Source: Moniliella sp. 'wahieum' (taxonomy: Eukaryota > Basidiomycota > Moniliellomycetes > Moniliellales > Moniliellaceae). Taken from it: 64,000 nt of DNA. The position numbers and the translations under genes are program-made. Of this stretch, positions 9,811 through 21,290 are shown piece after piece (the first letter of the stretch is position 1; the number at the start of each line of letters is the position of its first letter). The notes beneath the pieces are model-generated. The model ran no database searches and had not been told where the DNA came from. It saw only the letters and a program-made list of their open reading frames with translations. Where the stretch lies: the NCBI GenBank assembly GCA_003971905.1, contig RSEE01000163.1, positions 2,501 through 66,500 on the forward strand. The letters are read 5' to 3'.

Positions 9811-10211
9811 CTGAGAGACGGTGATGGGGAGCCAGGCGAGAGCGGCAAGACGGCCCCCAGCCGCGACGAGGAGGGGGGGTAGTAGGGCGAGGATGATTAA
9901 TAATCGCGTAAGCAGCTACCCGGGGGGGTGTCACGTGCCACATGTCAAGTGTCTAAGCGTGGAGATGCAATGTCAAGCTTCCAGTGCGCTCGCATGTGAT
10001 GCGGTTGCGATTTCGCCTGTCGCTCTCGTCTGTGCCCGATCTCACATCTCACACGGGGCGCCCAGCGCGCTGTGCTCCCGCAGGTAATTGCCAATCTCGC
10101 GCACAGCCGCAGTCTCCGGCCGGCGTGGCGTCCGACTTGAACGTTTGCAGCCTGCCGCTCTCGCTCCTCCGTCGCCGTCGCGCCCCTCGCACGCCCCCAC
10201 AAGCCACCCCC
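9811..10211. promoter_or_regulatory. Divergent promoter region of NDUFB2-like gene and AMPK beta
   Basis: About 400 bases between two divergent starts. Contains TCACGTG at 9931-9937, an E-box-like site, and a C-rich leader before the AMPK beta start. No TATA box stands out. Confidence 0.4.
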
Positions 10212-12984
10212 ATGGGCGCTGCTCCGGACGCCCGGCGTGGAGCGCGCGTCGCCCTGAGCCCAGCGCTGCCCCGACGCCGCCGACCCACGCACGCTCCGCT
10301 CCGCCGACGCCCCGCCAGCACCTCCCCCGCGCCGCCCCCGCCCGCCCTCCCTCGTCCGCGCCGCCCCGCCGCCCCCGCCTCGCTCGCCCCCACACCCACC
10401 GCCCCCGCACCCACCCCCTCATCAGCCCCCCCCCCGCCAGCCGCCGCGGCTCACCCACCACCAGCCAGCCCCACTCCCCCACGCCGCCGCCTTCCTCCCC
10501 CCGCCCTCGCCCCACGCCCAGCCCGACCCCCAGGCGCCATCGGCGCTGCCCGCCCGTCTGCGCGCCCTCGCCGCCACCCACACCCCTCCGCCCCGCCCCC
10601 CCGCCGAGCCCCCGTCGGCGTGTACGACTCGCGCGCCGCCTCGCCCTCCGCCTCGCCCCCCGCTTCCACCATCGCCACTCCCACCACCACCACCACCACC
10701 ACCACCACACACCCCGCCTCAGGCTCCGCGTCGGCCTCCGCGTCGGCCTCCGCCTCCGCTTCTGTCTCTGCCATTTCGTCCGTGTCGGGCATGTCATCCA
10801 GAGCCACCTCCCCGCACACCTCCTATGCCCCCACCCCTGCCCAGGCCGAGCTCGTGGCCGCCTTGACACGCCATGTCGAGGCCGAGCACCACTGCCGCCA
10901 CCACCACGATCACGACGCGGAAGCGGACGCCGATGCGACGCCGATGCCGATGCCGATGCTGATGCGATGCTGATGCCGATGCTGATGCCAATGCCATGCA
11001 TCACATCCCTTCCTACCTGCGTATCCCCACCGCATTCCCTCCATCGAATGAGCGGAAAACTCTCACCCGCCTGCTCTTCCCCACCATCCGGCGCACCCTC
11101 CATGTTACGTCTCCCTCCCTCTCCCCGTCGCAGGTGGACGTGCCGCCGCCATTCTTGAGCTCAGCCCCGACACATTTTCTTCGTCGGCCCCCCCACGGCT
11201 TTGCGCGAGGAACTGGAAGCGGCCAATGCAACGCCGACGCGCAACAGGGCCCAACGGTGCCCCCACCTCCCTACCACCCGCAGCTTCTGCCCAAACCTCC
11301 CTTGGAGCCTATCCCGACCCAACCCACGAGGAGGAACACGACGAGTATCCCTTTCCTCAGATTGGATCCGCTTGCTCCGCCTGACCAGAGGGACCCGCCG
11401 CCGCCGAGGTCAAGATGCCGCCTCCCGCGCACCTGCAACGGCTCTCCCCAACGTCGGCTGAACGTGCTGCGACTCGCGGCGGCGATATGCTGCCCAAAGC
11501 CAGTCCCGACCGACGCGACCGATCGGTACGCCTACCCCGCGAGGCCGGCCTTTGACCATGCCGCTGCGTCCGCTGGACCAAAGTCTTTCCAATTGGGGGA
11601 TGCGCGAGTGGATCGGACGCCAACGGCGGCGCCGCCTCGACCAGACTTGTCGATGACCCCTGGTCTTTCTTCCCCCTTCACCGCCACCGCCGCAGCCACA
11701 ACAAGTCCAACCCCGGTTTGCAACCACGGCAATGTCCCGTAGGCATGGAAGAGGGGCCCAATGCGGCTACACATGCAGCCCCAGATCATCCGCGCCACGC
11801 AGGGTTGGGATTGACACCTACGCCCGCTTCGGATGCCAAGTCCAAGCCACGGGAGGAGCACCATCGAACCACGACGCCACGTGCGCACCATGTCCATTCC
11901 ACTCGCCGACGACATCGGCACCACCACCACCATTACACTCCCCCCCACAAATCTCACCCGGCCAGGGGGGAAGGATTGGTGGATGTGATGCTGACCTGGG
12001 CGGGAGGACCACGTACCAGTGCAGGCTCGGCCACCTCCCTGTTGACCCGGGCCCAGCAAAGCTGGTGTACGTCACGGGCACCTTTGCTGACGATTGGCAT
12101 GCGCAATCCCGCTGCAAAAGCTCGTTGGCCAAGGGGCAGCAGAGGAGGAACGCCGGGACAGGCAAGCAGCCTGGGCCCCGAATCGTGGTCAACCACGGTC
12201 CGTTTGCCCCCTGGCACGCATCGGTAAAGTTTATGTCGATGGTCGCTGGCGCGTGTCGCGCGCGCTTCCCACCGCCGTCGATGGCAAGGCAACCTGGTCA
12301 ATTTGTCCAGGTTGACACCCCCGGAGGCGCTACGCCGACGGATGCAAGGCGGCGTACGCTTGCCTCAACCGACGCCATCGTCTCGGCTCATGGGGAAGAG
12401 GGAACAGCACGCCACCGATAACCGGTACGGGGAGAGTCCATCGCAGCCAAGCCTGGGGGGACCGACACGGAGCGAATCCAGCTGCTGAATCGGCTCTGCG
12501 TCCGCTCGTCCATCCTGCCATCGAGTCAGTCCCGACTCAGCCTTATGACTGGGCGCCCGTCACGCCCCCGTCCGAGGCGGACTGTGGTGTGGTCGAACGA
12601 GATCCCCAGGACGGTGGAAGAGCAGAGGAGATGGAGGCCCAAGCAGAAGCAGATGCCGAAGCGGCGCGTTGGCTGCGGGTGTTCCCGCTGACGAGGCGGC
12701 GGCCCAAGCCACACCGTCGTCGCCCGTGCGGCCGGGGAGACGGGCCCACCGCCTTTACCGCGGCAACTGGAAAAAGTGGTTCTGAATGCAGCCTTGACCC
12801 CAGGTGGCGGACCGGAGGTAGTGCGCGTGGACGACAATTCGGTCCTGCAGGCTCCCAACCCGCGTTCTTCATCACTTGGCTGCCTCTTCGATCAAGCGCG
12901 GAGTGCTGAGCGTTTCCACCCCACACCGCTACCGAGGCAAATACGTTTACCACGATCCTCTATACCGCCAGCCGAGACATCTAA
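10212..12984 (+). CDS. AMPK/Snf1 complex beta subunit (Sip2/Gal83-like)
   Basis: Scaffold subunit that joins the Snf1/AMPK kinase to its gamma subunit, binds glycogen and directs location. The start MGAAPDAR gives a Gly-2 suited to N-myristoylation, as in the family. A long Pro/Ser/Ala-rich region follows. The CBM48 domain begins at about 12062: LVYVTGTFADDW, IPLQKLVGQG, then KF-x-VDGRWRVSRALPTAVDG and a GNLVN-like block near 12281. The C-terminal ASC interaction domain reads PRQLEKVVLN, DDNSVLQAPN, AASSIKRGVLSVST, HRYRGKYV and, after one T is ignored near 12950, TTILYTASRDI and stop. That is the typical beta C-terminus. At least five single-base frame slips lie in conserved parts. Introns in the N-terminal half cannot be excluded (CGCAG acceptor near 11134). 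The domain identity is clear; the exact N-terminal model is not. Confidence 0.88.
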
Positions 12985-13337
12985 CCGGAACGTGTCTTCC
13001 CCGTCTGTCTGGCTACCAGCACAGCACCCCTGCTTTCCGAGCTACTGTTTTCCTTTTCTCCCACCCAACCCACTCCCATCCATGTTATACCATCGCGCAC
13101 ACTTCTGAACCGTCAACCTCCCTAACTATATGCCTTACATGTGCTTGGCGATCGCAGCAGCAGCAACAGCAGCAGAGCGAAGACGGGAAAAGAGGGGTTC
13201 GTTAGGATTGCTAGTGTACAAAAAGCGTGGGAAGAAACATGCGCCGACGTTCCCAACTCGTCATGGCGTCTCGGACAGGAATTGGTCCAACTGTTTTCTC
13301 CTACGCTGACGCCCGCCCCACTTCTCACCCAGTGCGA
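12985..13337. other. Converging 3' ends of AMPK beta and GYP8
   Basis: Holds a short CAG/CAA microsatellite at 13155-13175 and CT-rich DNA. No gene recognised. Confidence 0.4.
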
Positions 13338-14824
13338 TCAGGCGCCACGCTTCAGCAGCGAGCAAGAACCGAGGTCGATCGTCGGATGATTGGTACAGGC
13401 CAGGCCCCCAACCGCACCCATGACGGTAGCGAGGCTAAAGAGGAGGTGGGCTTGGGGCTTGCTAGCGCGGCGGCGGACAGCCTGGTGGGAGCTCTTGGGG
13501 GGCGAAGTGAGACTGTCAACGCGGACGATGGGCGGGAGAGGAAGAGGGTAGCTTCACGATCACGTTCGTCCCATGTACGCGGCACAGCGTCCGGTCCCAA
13601 GATGGTGGACCAGGAACGGAGGACACTGGCGGGGTACATTACCCGATTCACGGGCGGCCTGGGCAGATCGGTAGCCAAACGCAGAAGAATGCTGAGCGCC
13701 ACTGGCTCCGAGTCGCTGGGTACCGCGCAAGCACCCACGCTCGCGCGCGGAGGGTCAGCAGAGCCATCATCCAACTCGTCGGGGACGAGCTGGGGCAACT
13801 GTTGCAAGGCGTGGTGCAGTAGGTTGGTGTCTTCCATCACGTCTTCATCCTCCCGCACCTCCTGCACCCGACGCGTCAGGAAGACGGCGCCAAGTTGGAG
13901 GGCAAAGAGCGGGCCATGAGAGAGCACGGCATCCAGCACTCGCTGGGCCATGTGTAGGGTTGGGAGGCCATGGCAAAAGAATGTCAGGGGCCAGGAGAGC
14001 GCAAAGAGCGGCAGAGCATCGCCCCCCTCTGGCCCTGCACTAGCCAGCGCCGCAACGGAAGCTGCCTCCCCCCGCAACAGAGAATTGAGGAGAAATAGAT
14101 GGCCCAGAGCAGGCTCGAGAGAAGGGGTGTGGTGGTCGCGAAGTAGATGGAGCGACAGGCGAGACGTAGCCTGCTTTACCTCCCTCTCGGCCTCCCAGCT
14201 GGGCCAGAGGGCTGGGCATCCTTCGTACAGAATGGTTCCCTGATGGGGGCTGCTTCCGACAGCGGGCACAAGGGTGAGGAGCAGGACAGCAACCACGTCG
14301 TGGTAGCCCTGGTAGTACGCCAACGAGGGATGGGCGCGCAACGTGCTCCAATCACATCGTACAGCTGAGCGCGCCGGCCGCCCGACACGCCAGTCGTTCA
14401 GCGCGCTCGACATTGGCCGGGGCGCCACAATAGGCAACCAGACTGCGGCGGACATCGAGCTTGACCTGGGCCTCGTCGGGGTGGGGAAGGAGCGCTGGTT
14501 CGGTCGTCGCCGCGGCGGGCGCGGGACCAAGTTTGGGCGAGGGTAAAGAGGCAGGAACGATGAGCGGCGTTTCAGGAGGGGAGGGAGGCGCATCCGACAC
14601 GGCGAACGACGCATCGGAGAGCGGAGGGGTGGCGGAGGACGGTGTGGGGGGAGGGGAGACGGAGACGGCGTCGGGGACGTCGAGAAGAGCGAGCCGGCGC
14701 AGCGGCGGAACAGGCCCGGCGGGCAGCTGGGTGTTGGATCGTCAAACCCACCGGGAGCCAGAGAGCGAAGGCGCAGCGCCTCACGCGGCGGAAGGCTGAT
14801 GCCCAGCGCCAGCAGAGCATCCAT
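13338..14824 (-). CDS. GYP8: TBC-domain Rab GTPase activator, Gyp8/TBC1D20-like
   Basis: Activates GTP hydrolysis by Rab1/Ypt1-type GTPases at the ER-Golgi boundary. It starts MDALLALGISLPPREAL. A Ser/Pro linker follows, then the TBC domain with KLDVRRSLVAYCG (arginine-finger region), RAHPSLAYYQGYHDVV (glutamine finger Y-Q-G) and LFALSWPLTFFCHGL. The helix EDTNLLHHALQQLPQLV and the block DLPRPPVN come after it. This order matches TBC1D20/Gyp8 closely. After a slip at the six-base G run near 13497 the frame gives AHLLFSLATVMGAVGGLACT and ends in LLKRGA. That is a C-terminal tail anchor, as in TBC1D20. If the slip is ignored the frame ends at 13352 instead, without the anchor. Other slips lie near 14350 and 14680. 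About 490 residues. Confidence 0.85.
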
Positions 14825-15400
14825 GGCGACAGCAGCTGGTCGACGACGGTGGCCAGAAGGGCGCCAGGGAATGAGGATGAGGTCGATGAGGCCGGCAGCG
14901 TCAACAGCAATGGCGTTCGCGCGTAAGCGGTGGTGATAATGACGTTGAGCAGGCAAGGCCGACTAGCAAAGTGCCTTGCCGCCGTCGGGCCAAGTGGAGG
15001 GGCAGTGCTAGTGCTGGCACTGCTTTGGGGCACGGGGCTCCGTTGCAATGTTCAAAACGCAGTTGCCACGGCTGGTTTGGCCCGTCAGCCATAGGGTTAT
15101 CCAGACGCAGCTGGCTGTTAGGGTTATGCTCCCCACTCGATCGAAGCGAATATCCACGGTGTGGTGCTGCCTCGGAGCGACGGAAAAAACGACGCTGAAG
15201 ATGACGTCGACGACACCCAGACCAGGCGGCGACCATCAAGATCATCAAGATCATTCTTGGTTCCGATTCGGTGGACATGCTACTCGTGTTACCTCGGAAG
15301 GTCGATGAAGACTGCGGTATTTCTCCTTTGGCGCACAACTCCACACAACAGCGCGGCCGAGAGGACTATATTTTCGCCCCGGCCTCCTGTGGCCGAGTGA
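14825..15400. promoter_or_regulatory. Divergent upstream region of GYP8 and small gene at 15401
   Basis: About 575 bases. Contains several copies of the word GGGTTA/TAGGGTTA (for example near 15090 and 15118), resembling isolated telomere-type units but not arrayed, and a GATCATCAAGATCATCAAGATCATT repeat near 15237-15256. No protein family was recognised on either strand. Confidence 0.4.
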
Positions 15401-15739
15401 ATGGCGACGACCCAGGCAATCGCTGGCAATCAGTCAGCCGCTTCCGGCGCAGACAGAGGACATCGATTCCTACACTCAAGAAGGTACTTTCTTTTTCTGT
15501 TTTTTGCAGGGGTGTTGACCACAAACCGGACTGCACTCGCCTCTTTTGTCGAAGCGCTAGTATACCACGACAAACATGAGTCTCTGCATAGACCACTCTT
15601 ACAGGAGCCTGATGCCGCTCAATCCAAACAAAAGTTCAATTCACATGCCTACCCTACTCGTCCTAGTTCATATAAGGCATACGACCGTGGGCTGGTTAGC
15701 CGTGGCTGCGCCCCAAGAAACCCGCAGCGCACATGAAGG
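15401..15739 (+). CDS. Small hypothetical protein, possible 26-base intron
   Basis: Starts MATTQAIAGNQSAASG. Later residues read LTTNRTALASFVEALVY, then HDKHESLHRPLLQEPD, ending NPQRT. One frame is open throughout (112 residues) but crosses the hydrophobic stretch YFLFLFFAG. That stretch is encoded by GTACTTTC...TTTTTTGCAG at 15484-15509, which has the form of a very short intron. If it is spliced, the upstream part would need a one-base shift to read EDIDSYTQEGVLTTN. The composition after the candidate intron looks coding. No family recognised. Confidence is low because both models are plausible. Confidence 0.35.
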
Positions 15740-16407
15740 GAGCACATACAATCAACTTCGCCGAACCGACATGATGCTACTCAGTGGCTCAGCTGTGAAT
15801 ATATAGCCTTTGCTGCCTAGTGTTCCGTGACAGTGCCTCAAGAACGAAAGAAAGCTTCTCCGGGCACAGTGGGTGTGACCACAATCGTTAAGCCTTTGGG
15901 CTGGGCAAGGTCTTGTGATCAATGTTATCCTTTGGTTACCGGTTACTCCCGGTGGATGTGATGATTGGCAAAGGTGTTCTGTTTCAGGTCTGGGTTGACC
16001 CTTCTGTTTCGACTGCAGCTTTGCTCCCACATGTCCTAACAAGGGTTAGGAGCGGGATCCGTACAGAGGAGACTGAAAACTGGAGGCAGATCGACGGTAC
16101 AGGATGCTGGACGAAGGGATTCGGGAAGACCCAGAGGTGGTTGCTGAAGCACAGGCCAGTGGGGACTTAGCAGGAGGTCCAGCATTGTTGAGCTGTACCT
16201 TGCCTGCTGGCTGTTGCGACGCGGGCTCCCTCCTCTCCCCGGCTGACACATACTCGGGTCGCGGGCAGACGAAGGACGGCGGGACCGAGCAGAGTGGGAA
16301 GAAGGCGCCGCCGCGGTGTGCCTACTCGGTGCCCAGCCAATACCATGCCAATGCAGCTCTGGGGGGGCGTGCCTCGATGGTGTAGAGGAGCAGCATGGAG
16401 GGGATAG

Positions 16408-16446
16408 AGGCCGACCTGGGATCTGTCAGGCTGCCCAGGTCGGCCT
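16408..16446. repeat. Perfect 13-bp inverted repeat (hairpin)
   Basis: AGGCCGACCTGGG at 16408-16420 and its exact complement CCCAGGTCGGCCT at 16434-16446, separated by 13 bases. Flanking GGGGATAG and TATACCCC extend the pairing imperfectly. It may act as a 3'-end or transcript structure. No genes with known terminators adjoin it closely. Confidence 0.7.
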
Positions 16447-16807
16447 ATACCCCCCCACAGTCGTTTTCGTTCGGTCTACAAACCCATCTCCCATCGTGAT
16501 ATCTTCTGTCTCCTAGTTCAGGCTGGGGTGGGCGAGAGGACGGGGACGGGGAACTAAGGACGCCGATCCATACGGCGTATCCATCAGGATTCTTCATTCA
16601 ACCCCTGGGTTGTCAAGGGGGGGGGCGGGGGGGGCAAAGAGAAACCAAGAACAAACAGTCTAGGGTCATGACGACCAATCAATATGAGTATTCAATCAGA
16701 AAATGGAGGTCGTGGGGCCCCACTTGAGCCCCACACGTCGTTTGAACGTCAACGTTCCGCATGTGGGCGGGAGAGAGAAGAAAAGAGAAAGGAAAGGGGA
16801 TGGGAAC

Positions 16808-16855
16808 GGAACGGGAATGGGAACGGGAATGGGAATGGGAATGGGAATGGGAATA
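16808..16855 (+). repeat. GGGAAT/GGGAAC hexamer microsatellite
   Basis: About eight hexamer units, the last five GGGAAT, downstream of the coiled-coil gene. G-rich on the plus strand. Confidence 0.8.
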
Positions 16856-17016
16856 GGAAAAGGAGGCGAAGGTATATATCTTGTTGGACCGAGGGTCCCG
16901 AATCAAATCGCAGCGTGACCTTGAGGCAAGAGGCAGGAAGGGAATTTACATTCGACGCATGATCCAGGTGGAGAAGCACCTGGGCGGCCGCAGAGCGTGG
17001 TCGAGGGAAGGAGGGG

Positions 17017-20000
17017 TCACCAGTCAGGGTCTGCATCCGCAGCTCCCAGGGGAAGAAGAAAACAAATCCAAAGACACCGCAAAAGCAACAAAAGAAACAC
17101 AAACACACAAGAGACAGGACAGAGACCAAAAAGGTTATTTTTGTTCTGTCCCAACTTCTTGTGGGGCCGATGCTGTACCAACCGGGGATGGGATTGGCGC
17201 GATGCATCAGCCAAGGCACGAGCGAGCGCAAGCCGATTCTCTTCTTCCAGCGCACACTTTTCCGCCTCGGCCTGGGCGCGGGCCTGGTCCAAAGCAGCTT
17301 GGTGAGCATCGCGTAACTCGGTCCAGCGTGCCCGCTCCATCGCGCGCACCTCCAAGGCCAAGGCGCGGGACGCGGCAGAATCTTACGACGCTTCTCCCGC
17401 TTGTTCGTCCGGCACAGCACCATGATCGACGAACCGGCAATCGCTTGTGCGCGTTGCTGCGCATTCAATCGCTGGGACCCAAGAATCTCCGCACGAACCA
17501 GCTCGGCTTCCCGAGCCGCCCGCGCCTCGGCTTCGGCAGCCAACTGGGTCTTGCGTTTACGCAACCACGCCGGCACCCCATTCGCTTTGGCCGGGGGGCG
17601 GTTGCGACTGGGGGGTGGGCTGGGCCGAACACGAAACCGGTACCGACGCCGCGGGTGGTTTACGAGCGGGGTTTGCTGCCAAACGCGCCGCCAAGAGAGC
17701 TGCCGAACCATTCGATTCGGCACGCTCGGTACGCGCTTTTGCGCAGATCCCCTCCGGACGGGAACGGGCTGGTTTGGCGGCGGCAGCAGAGGCGGCTGAG
17801 CCAACGCCCGGTGCAGGAGGCCGCGGCCGACGGGTCCGGGATAGCATGGACGGTTTGGCTGGCGCAGTCACGGGGGGACACGTTGGCTACGGGGGGGTCG
17901 ACATGGGAGCGCCGTCGAGAGGGGCGGAGGGAACGGCGAAGGGGCTTGGTAAGTACCTTGGCCGGCCCGGATTGAGACTTGGCCTGACCCGTGGTCGGGG
18001 CCGGAGTCTGGGTCTGGGTCTTGGCCGTTGCCGCAGTAATGGGCTGGGCGGGCGGGGACGGAAGCCAACGGTGTAGGGTGGGGTTCAGTCTGGTCAGCAT
18101 GGCCGAGTTGAGCCGTAGGAGGTGGCAAGAAAACGGTTAGCATGGTCGTCTTGTGACTCGGCAGCCCCAGTTTCCGATTCCAACCTGTTGCGCTTCGTTC
18201 AACGGAGGAGACGAATCAGGGGGGCTGAGGCTGGGGTGAGAGCGAGGCGGAACGGGGAGCAAGCGCACTGATTGTTCTACAGGGTATTCGGTGGCGGAGA
18301 CGGAACGGGCATGTCCCGCCGCCGCTGAATCGGGTTCCAGCTCAGACACGAGTTTGGGCAGAGTGGGCTCGGGGGCGGCAACTGAGTGGCTGGCAGGGAG
18401 GGTGCGGGGAGCACGGACGGGCGCAGCGGTACTGCGGGTGACTGGGCTGGGACGACGGACCGACTTGGTCGCCGAGCGGACAGAGGTAGAACGGGACGCA
18501 AGGGGCAGGGGCTCAAGGGTGCTGTCCTTGTCTGCGTCGGAAGTTGTGCCGGTTTCGTCGCAGAGCGGGTTGACGTCGAGCGAGCCAGGCGGGGGTAATG
18601 GTATTGTGGTGTGTGTCTTGAGCAAGAGGACGAGGGTGGCGTGGGGTTGGACGTGCTCGATGTGAGTTTTCGCTGCTTGGAAGCGCGGTAGTGAGGCACG
18701 GAGGCGAGGAAGGGCCAGGTGGGGTCTCCAATGCCGGCGAGCGAAGTACGCTCCTTGTCAACGTGCTTGTCTTGGACTCGGGCTCCTGGCAGGCTGCATC
18801 GGTTGGGAGGGGCTGACAAGGAGGAGGAGGAGGAGGAGTTGTGCTGCCGCGTGCCGTGAGCGCCTGGCACCCGAAACCAGTGGGTGACCAGACCGTCTTG
18901 GTCCGGCTTGCTGATTTCCGCCTTCTCGCCATCCGATCGACTCGACAAGGACGAAGTCGACCGTTCTGACGTTTCTGTCACGTGCTCAATCGGGCCTCTC
19001 TTGCCTAGATTGGCGGAACTGGGAGAGGGAGGTGGGCCGGACACGGTACGCAGGGGCTGGGCTCCAAGCGCAGGTTCCTGTACCGAGTCAGCAACCGGAT
19101 CGACCGCCTGGGAGGCGGCGCACGAGCCAGCGTGGTGGTTCAGCAGAGAACGAGAAGAGGGGGGGTATGTTGTGCGGACCGATCAGTCTGGGCGGCCATC
19201 TGCGCCCCCTCCACCGCAGGGGCTGGCATCAAGGAATGAGGCCTAAGCGACGGCGGCGGATTTCCCTCGCATTGTCGCTGGAACAGGCTCAGTCCGCCAC
19301 CTGCCCTAGGACCGAGAGGGAGAGGTCCGCCGTGCCAGCGTTCAAAGGGGGGGGTTGGAGCCGGGTATGGGATTCGCGGCAGGGCGTGGATCCGATGCAG
19401 CGGTCGGGTTCGTGGGCTGAGGTTCGGGTCCAGGTTCCGGCTGGAGTGAGGCATTATGGTCTACCCATGGCCCCGACAGCGCGTGACGAACAGGGAGTTT
19501 GGAGGGAGAGACGGGAGGAGGAGCTATAACGTAGTAATGAGAACGGTATGATACGTAGTTTCTGGATCCGTTCGTAGGGAAAGCGAAAACATACCATCCG
19601 GGCCGGCATGGAGCCGCGGCTAGACTTCTTGGGCAAATGGCTTTTTGCGGTGGCAGAGCGACGCTTGCGTGGAGGTAATCTTGCTCGTCTCTGTCCTCGT
19701 TGACGATCGCGTTCTCCTTGTCTGCCACGGGGGGGTTGTGGTCCAAACGAGGGCGGCGCGTGCGGGTGGCTTGGACAAGGTAGGTAAGGCGGAAGCGTTG
19801 GCATGGGTGTAGACCGAGCCTTTTCGGTGGCGCGGGGACGGCTGTGTGGGAGTTGGGGGCTGGCGAGGTGGTCGTGCAGCAGCCGCGACTGGCTGGGGCG
19901 TGGCCACTCGCTTTGGACTGCGGGGGAAGGAGACGAGGGGGGTGCGGGCAGGGCGGGGCGAGAGCGGGGGGGCGAGGCGACGCGGCTGAGCCTCCTCGGC

Positions 20001-20408
20001 CCAGGCCAAGCGTTCAGCTCCTTTCGCCCAAGGCATCGATGGTGGTGGAGCCCATGTTGGGGGTGTGGCTGTGGTCCAGAGGGCGGAGGTGTCGCTGGCA
20101 GAGGAGGAGGCGAGGTCGTCGCGGCTCAGCGGCCACGTGGCGGAGGGGCGAGCCGGTCTTGGGCGGTGGGCAGAGTAGCGATCGGGGCTGTAGGCGAGCT
20201 GGAGCGGGGCGGCGGCGGACGGGCGACGTCTGGAGCGCCGGGCGCTGGCGGGTCAAGCTGAGGGACAGGTCCATGAGCATGGTCTCCTCCATTCTCAGCG
20301 TGCGCTCGCCGGACGCAGAGGGGGGGGGCGATGGGCTGTACATGCTCCCGCGGGGCGCGGGCGGGGCGCGGGGGCGGGGCGGGGTGTGGGAGAGCGGCTG
20401 CTGGACAT
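17017..20408 (-). CDS. Long low-complexity protein with C-terminal coiled coil
   Basis: Not assigned to a family. A start near 20408 (MSSSRSPTPR) or 20343 (MYSPSPPPSASGE) leads into RTLRMEETMLMDLSLSLTRQR. Long Ser/Pro/Thr/Arg-rich stretches follow, with pieces such as VADKENAIVNEDRDEQDY, KRRSATAKSHLPKKSSRGS, MSGPPPSPSSANLGKRG and RSTSVRSATKSVRRPSP. The last 130 residues form an Ala/Glu/Arg-rich helix: RKRKTQLAAEAEARAAREAEL, then RAMERARWTELRDAHQAAL and EAEKCALEEENRLALARAL. A hydrophobic stretch ends the frame at 17017 but could be untranslated sequence. An intron is likely near 19530-19594 (donor GTATGT, acceptor TATAG). Several frame changes occur, so it might be two genes. Basic, phosphosite-like patches plus a coiled coil suggest a cytoskeletal or nuclear scaffold; that is only a guess. 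Confidence 0.45.
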
Positions 20409-21290
20409 GGCGGCCGGCGGTGAAAGACGCGGAGGCGAGATGAGAGACGAGAGCCAGCAGGTCCGCCCTCGGCCGCCGCGCACCGCGAGATGGCACTCCG
20501 CTGAGCCAGATTCTACGCGGCTGCCTGCCGTCGGCCCCCAATCGAGACTCCAGCCAACGCACAGGCCTTGTTGATTCCCACTCCCCATCACGTGACAGCG
20601 GCGGGTGTTCAACATTCAACGTTCAAGCCACGCTCCCATCGCATTTCTCTCACGTGATCGCGCGGCCCGCGTGGCCGGCAGACCTTCAAGTGTGCAGATC
20701 TGAGCCAGATCGAAGCACGCCCAGGGCTGCCTCGGGCCTCAGGCTCCCTTGTCGCTGAAGACGCGCGGGGAGTAAGGATCGTGGGACACCTGTGCGATAC
20801 GCACCCGCCCTCGCCGAACTAGATCTCGATCTGAGCCCTTGAGGCCTGAGAGCACGCAGCGCTAGGGGGCCGGGTACACACCTGCCCAACTGAGTCCCAT
20901 TGAGTCTCAGGCCTGAGCCAACCCAGATATACAGAGTCCCAGTCGAGCGATGGAAGATGGGATCGCCCATTCGCCCCCATCCATGTTATCTACACAGCAC
21001 CATCGACATGGCAAGATGCACGCTACTTACGAACGCGAGGGCACCAAGCCACTCGAGGCATGCAACGACGTAGGGCCGGCGTGGCATACGCCGGCAGACG
21101 AAGGATAGTAAATTTTCCGTTCCCAAGCCCTGGGTCTGCAGACAGCCTCCCGACAACCGCCAGAACCTCCATCCAACCTCACGGCAACCTCAGGACAAGA
21201 CAGACAAGACAAGACCCATGCGGCCTAACGGTTGATCGACGCAGCGGGGAGGAGGGGGCTGGTTGTCGTTGTCTTTTTGTCTTTGTCGTT
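20409..21290. other. Spacer between coiled-coil gene and UBC9 3' end
   Basis: Contains TTCAACATTCAACGTTCAAG (7-base period) at 20608-20627, CACGTGA at 20590 and 20652, and GATCT/AGATCT words at 20697 and 20821. No gene supported. Confidence 0.45.

Larger units (their letters stand above)
15740..17016. other. Spacer with hairpin and GGGAAT microsatellite
   Basis: No supported gene. It contains the inverted repeat at 16408-16446, a G-run tract at 16617-16637 and a hexamer array of GGGAAT/GGGAAC units at about 16808-16855. Open stretches at 16104-16385 look coding by length only and matched nothing. Confidence 0.45.

Noticed and set aside
10042-11103. Long minus-strand frame opposite AMPK beta
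   Set aside because: Its Gly/Arg/Trp-rich product is the complement of a C-rich Pro/Ser coding region. The plus strand carries the Ser/Thr/Pro pattern and leads into the CBM48 domain.
15080-15130. Telomere repeats (TAGGGTTA)
   Set aside because: Only isolated units, not an array; insufficient for an interstitial telomere.
16881-17975. 364-residue plus-strand frame opposite the coiled-coil gene
   Set aside because: The minus strand here gives a regular Ala/Glu/Arg helix; the plus frame is Arg/Gly-rich shadow sequence.
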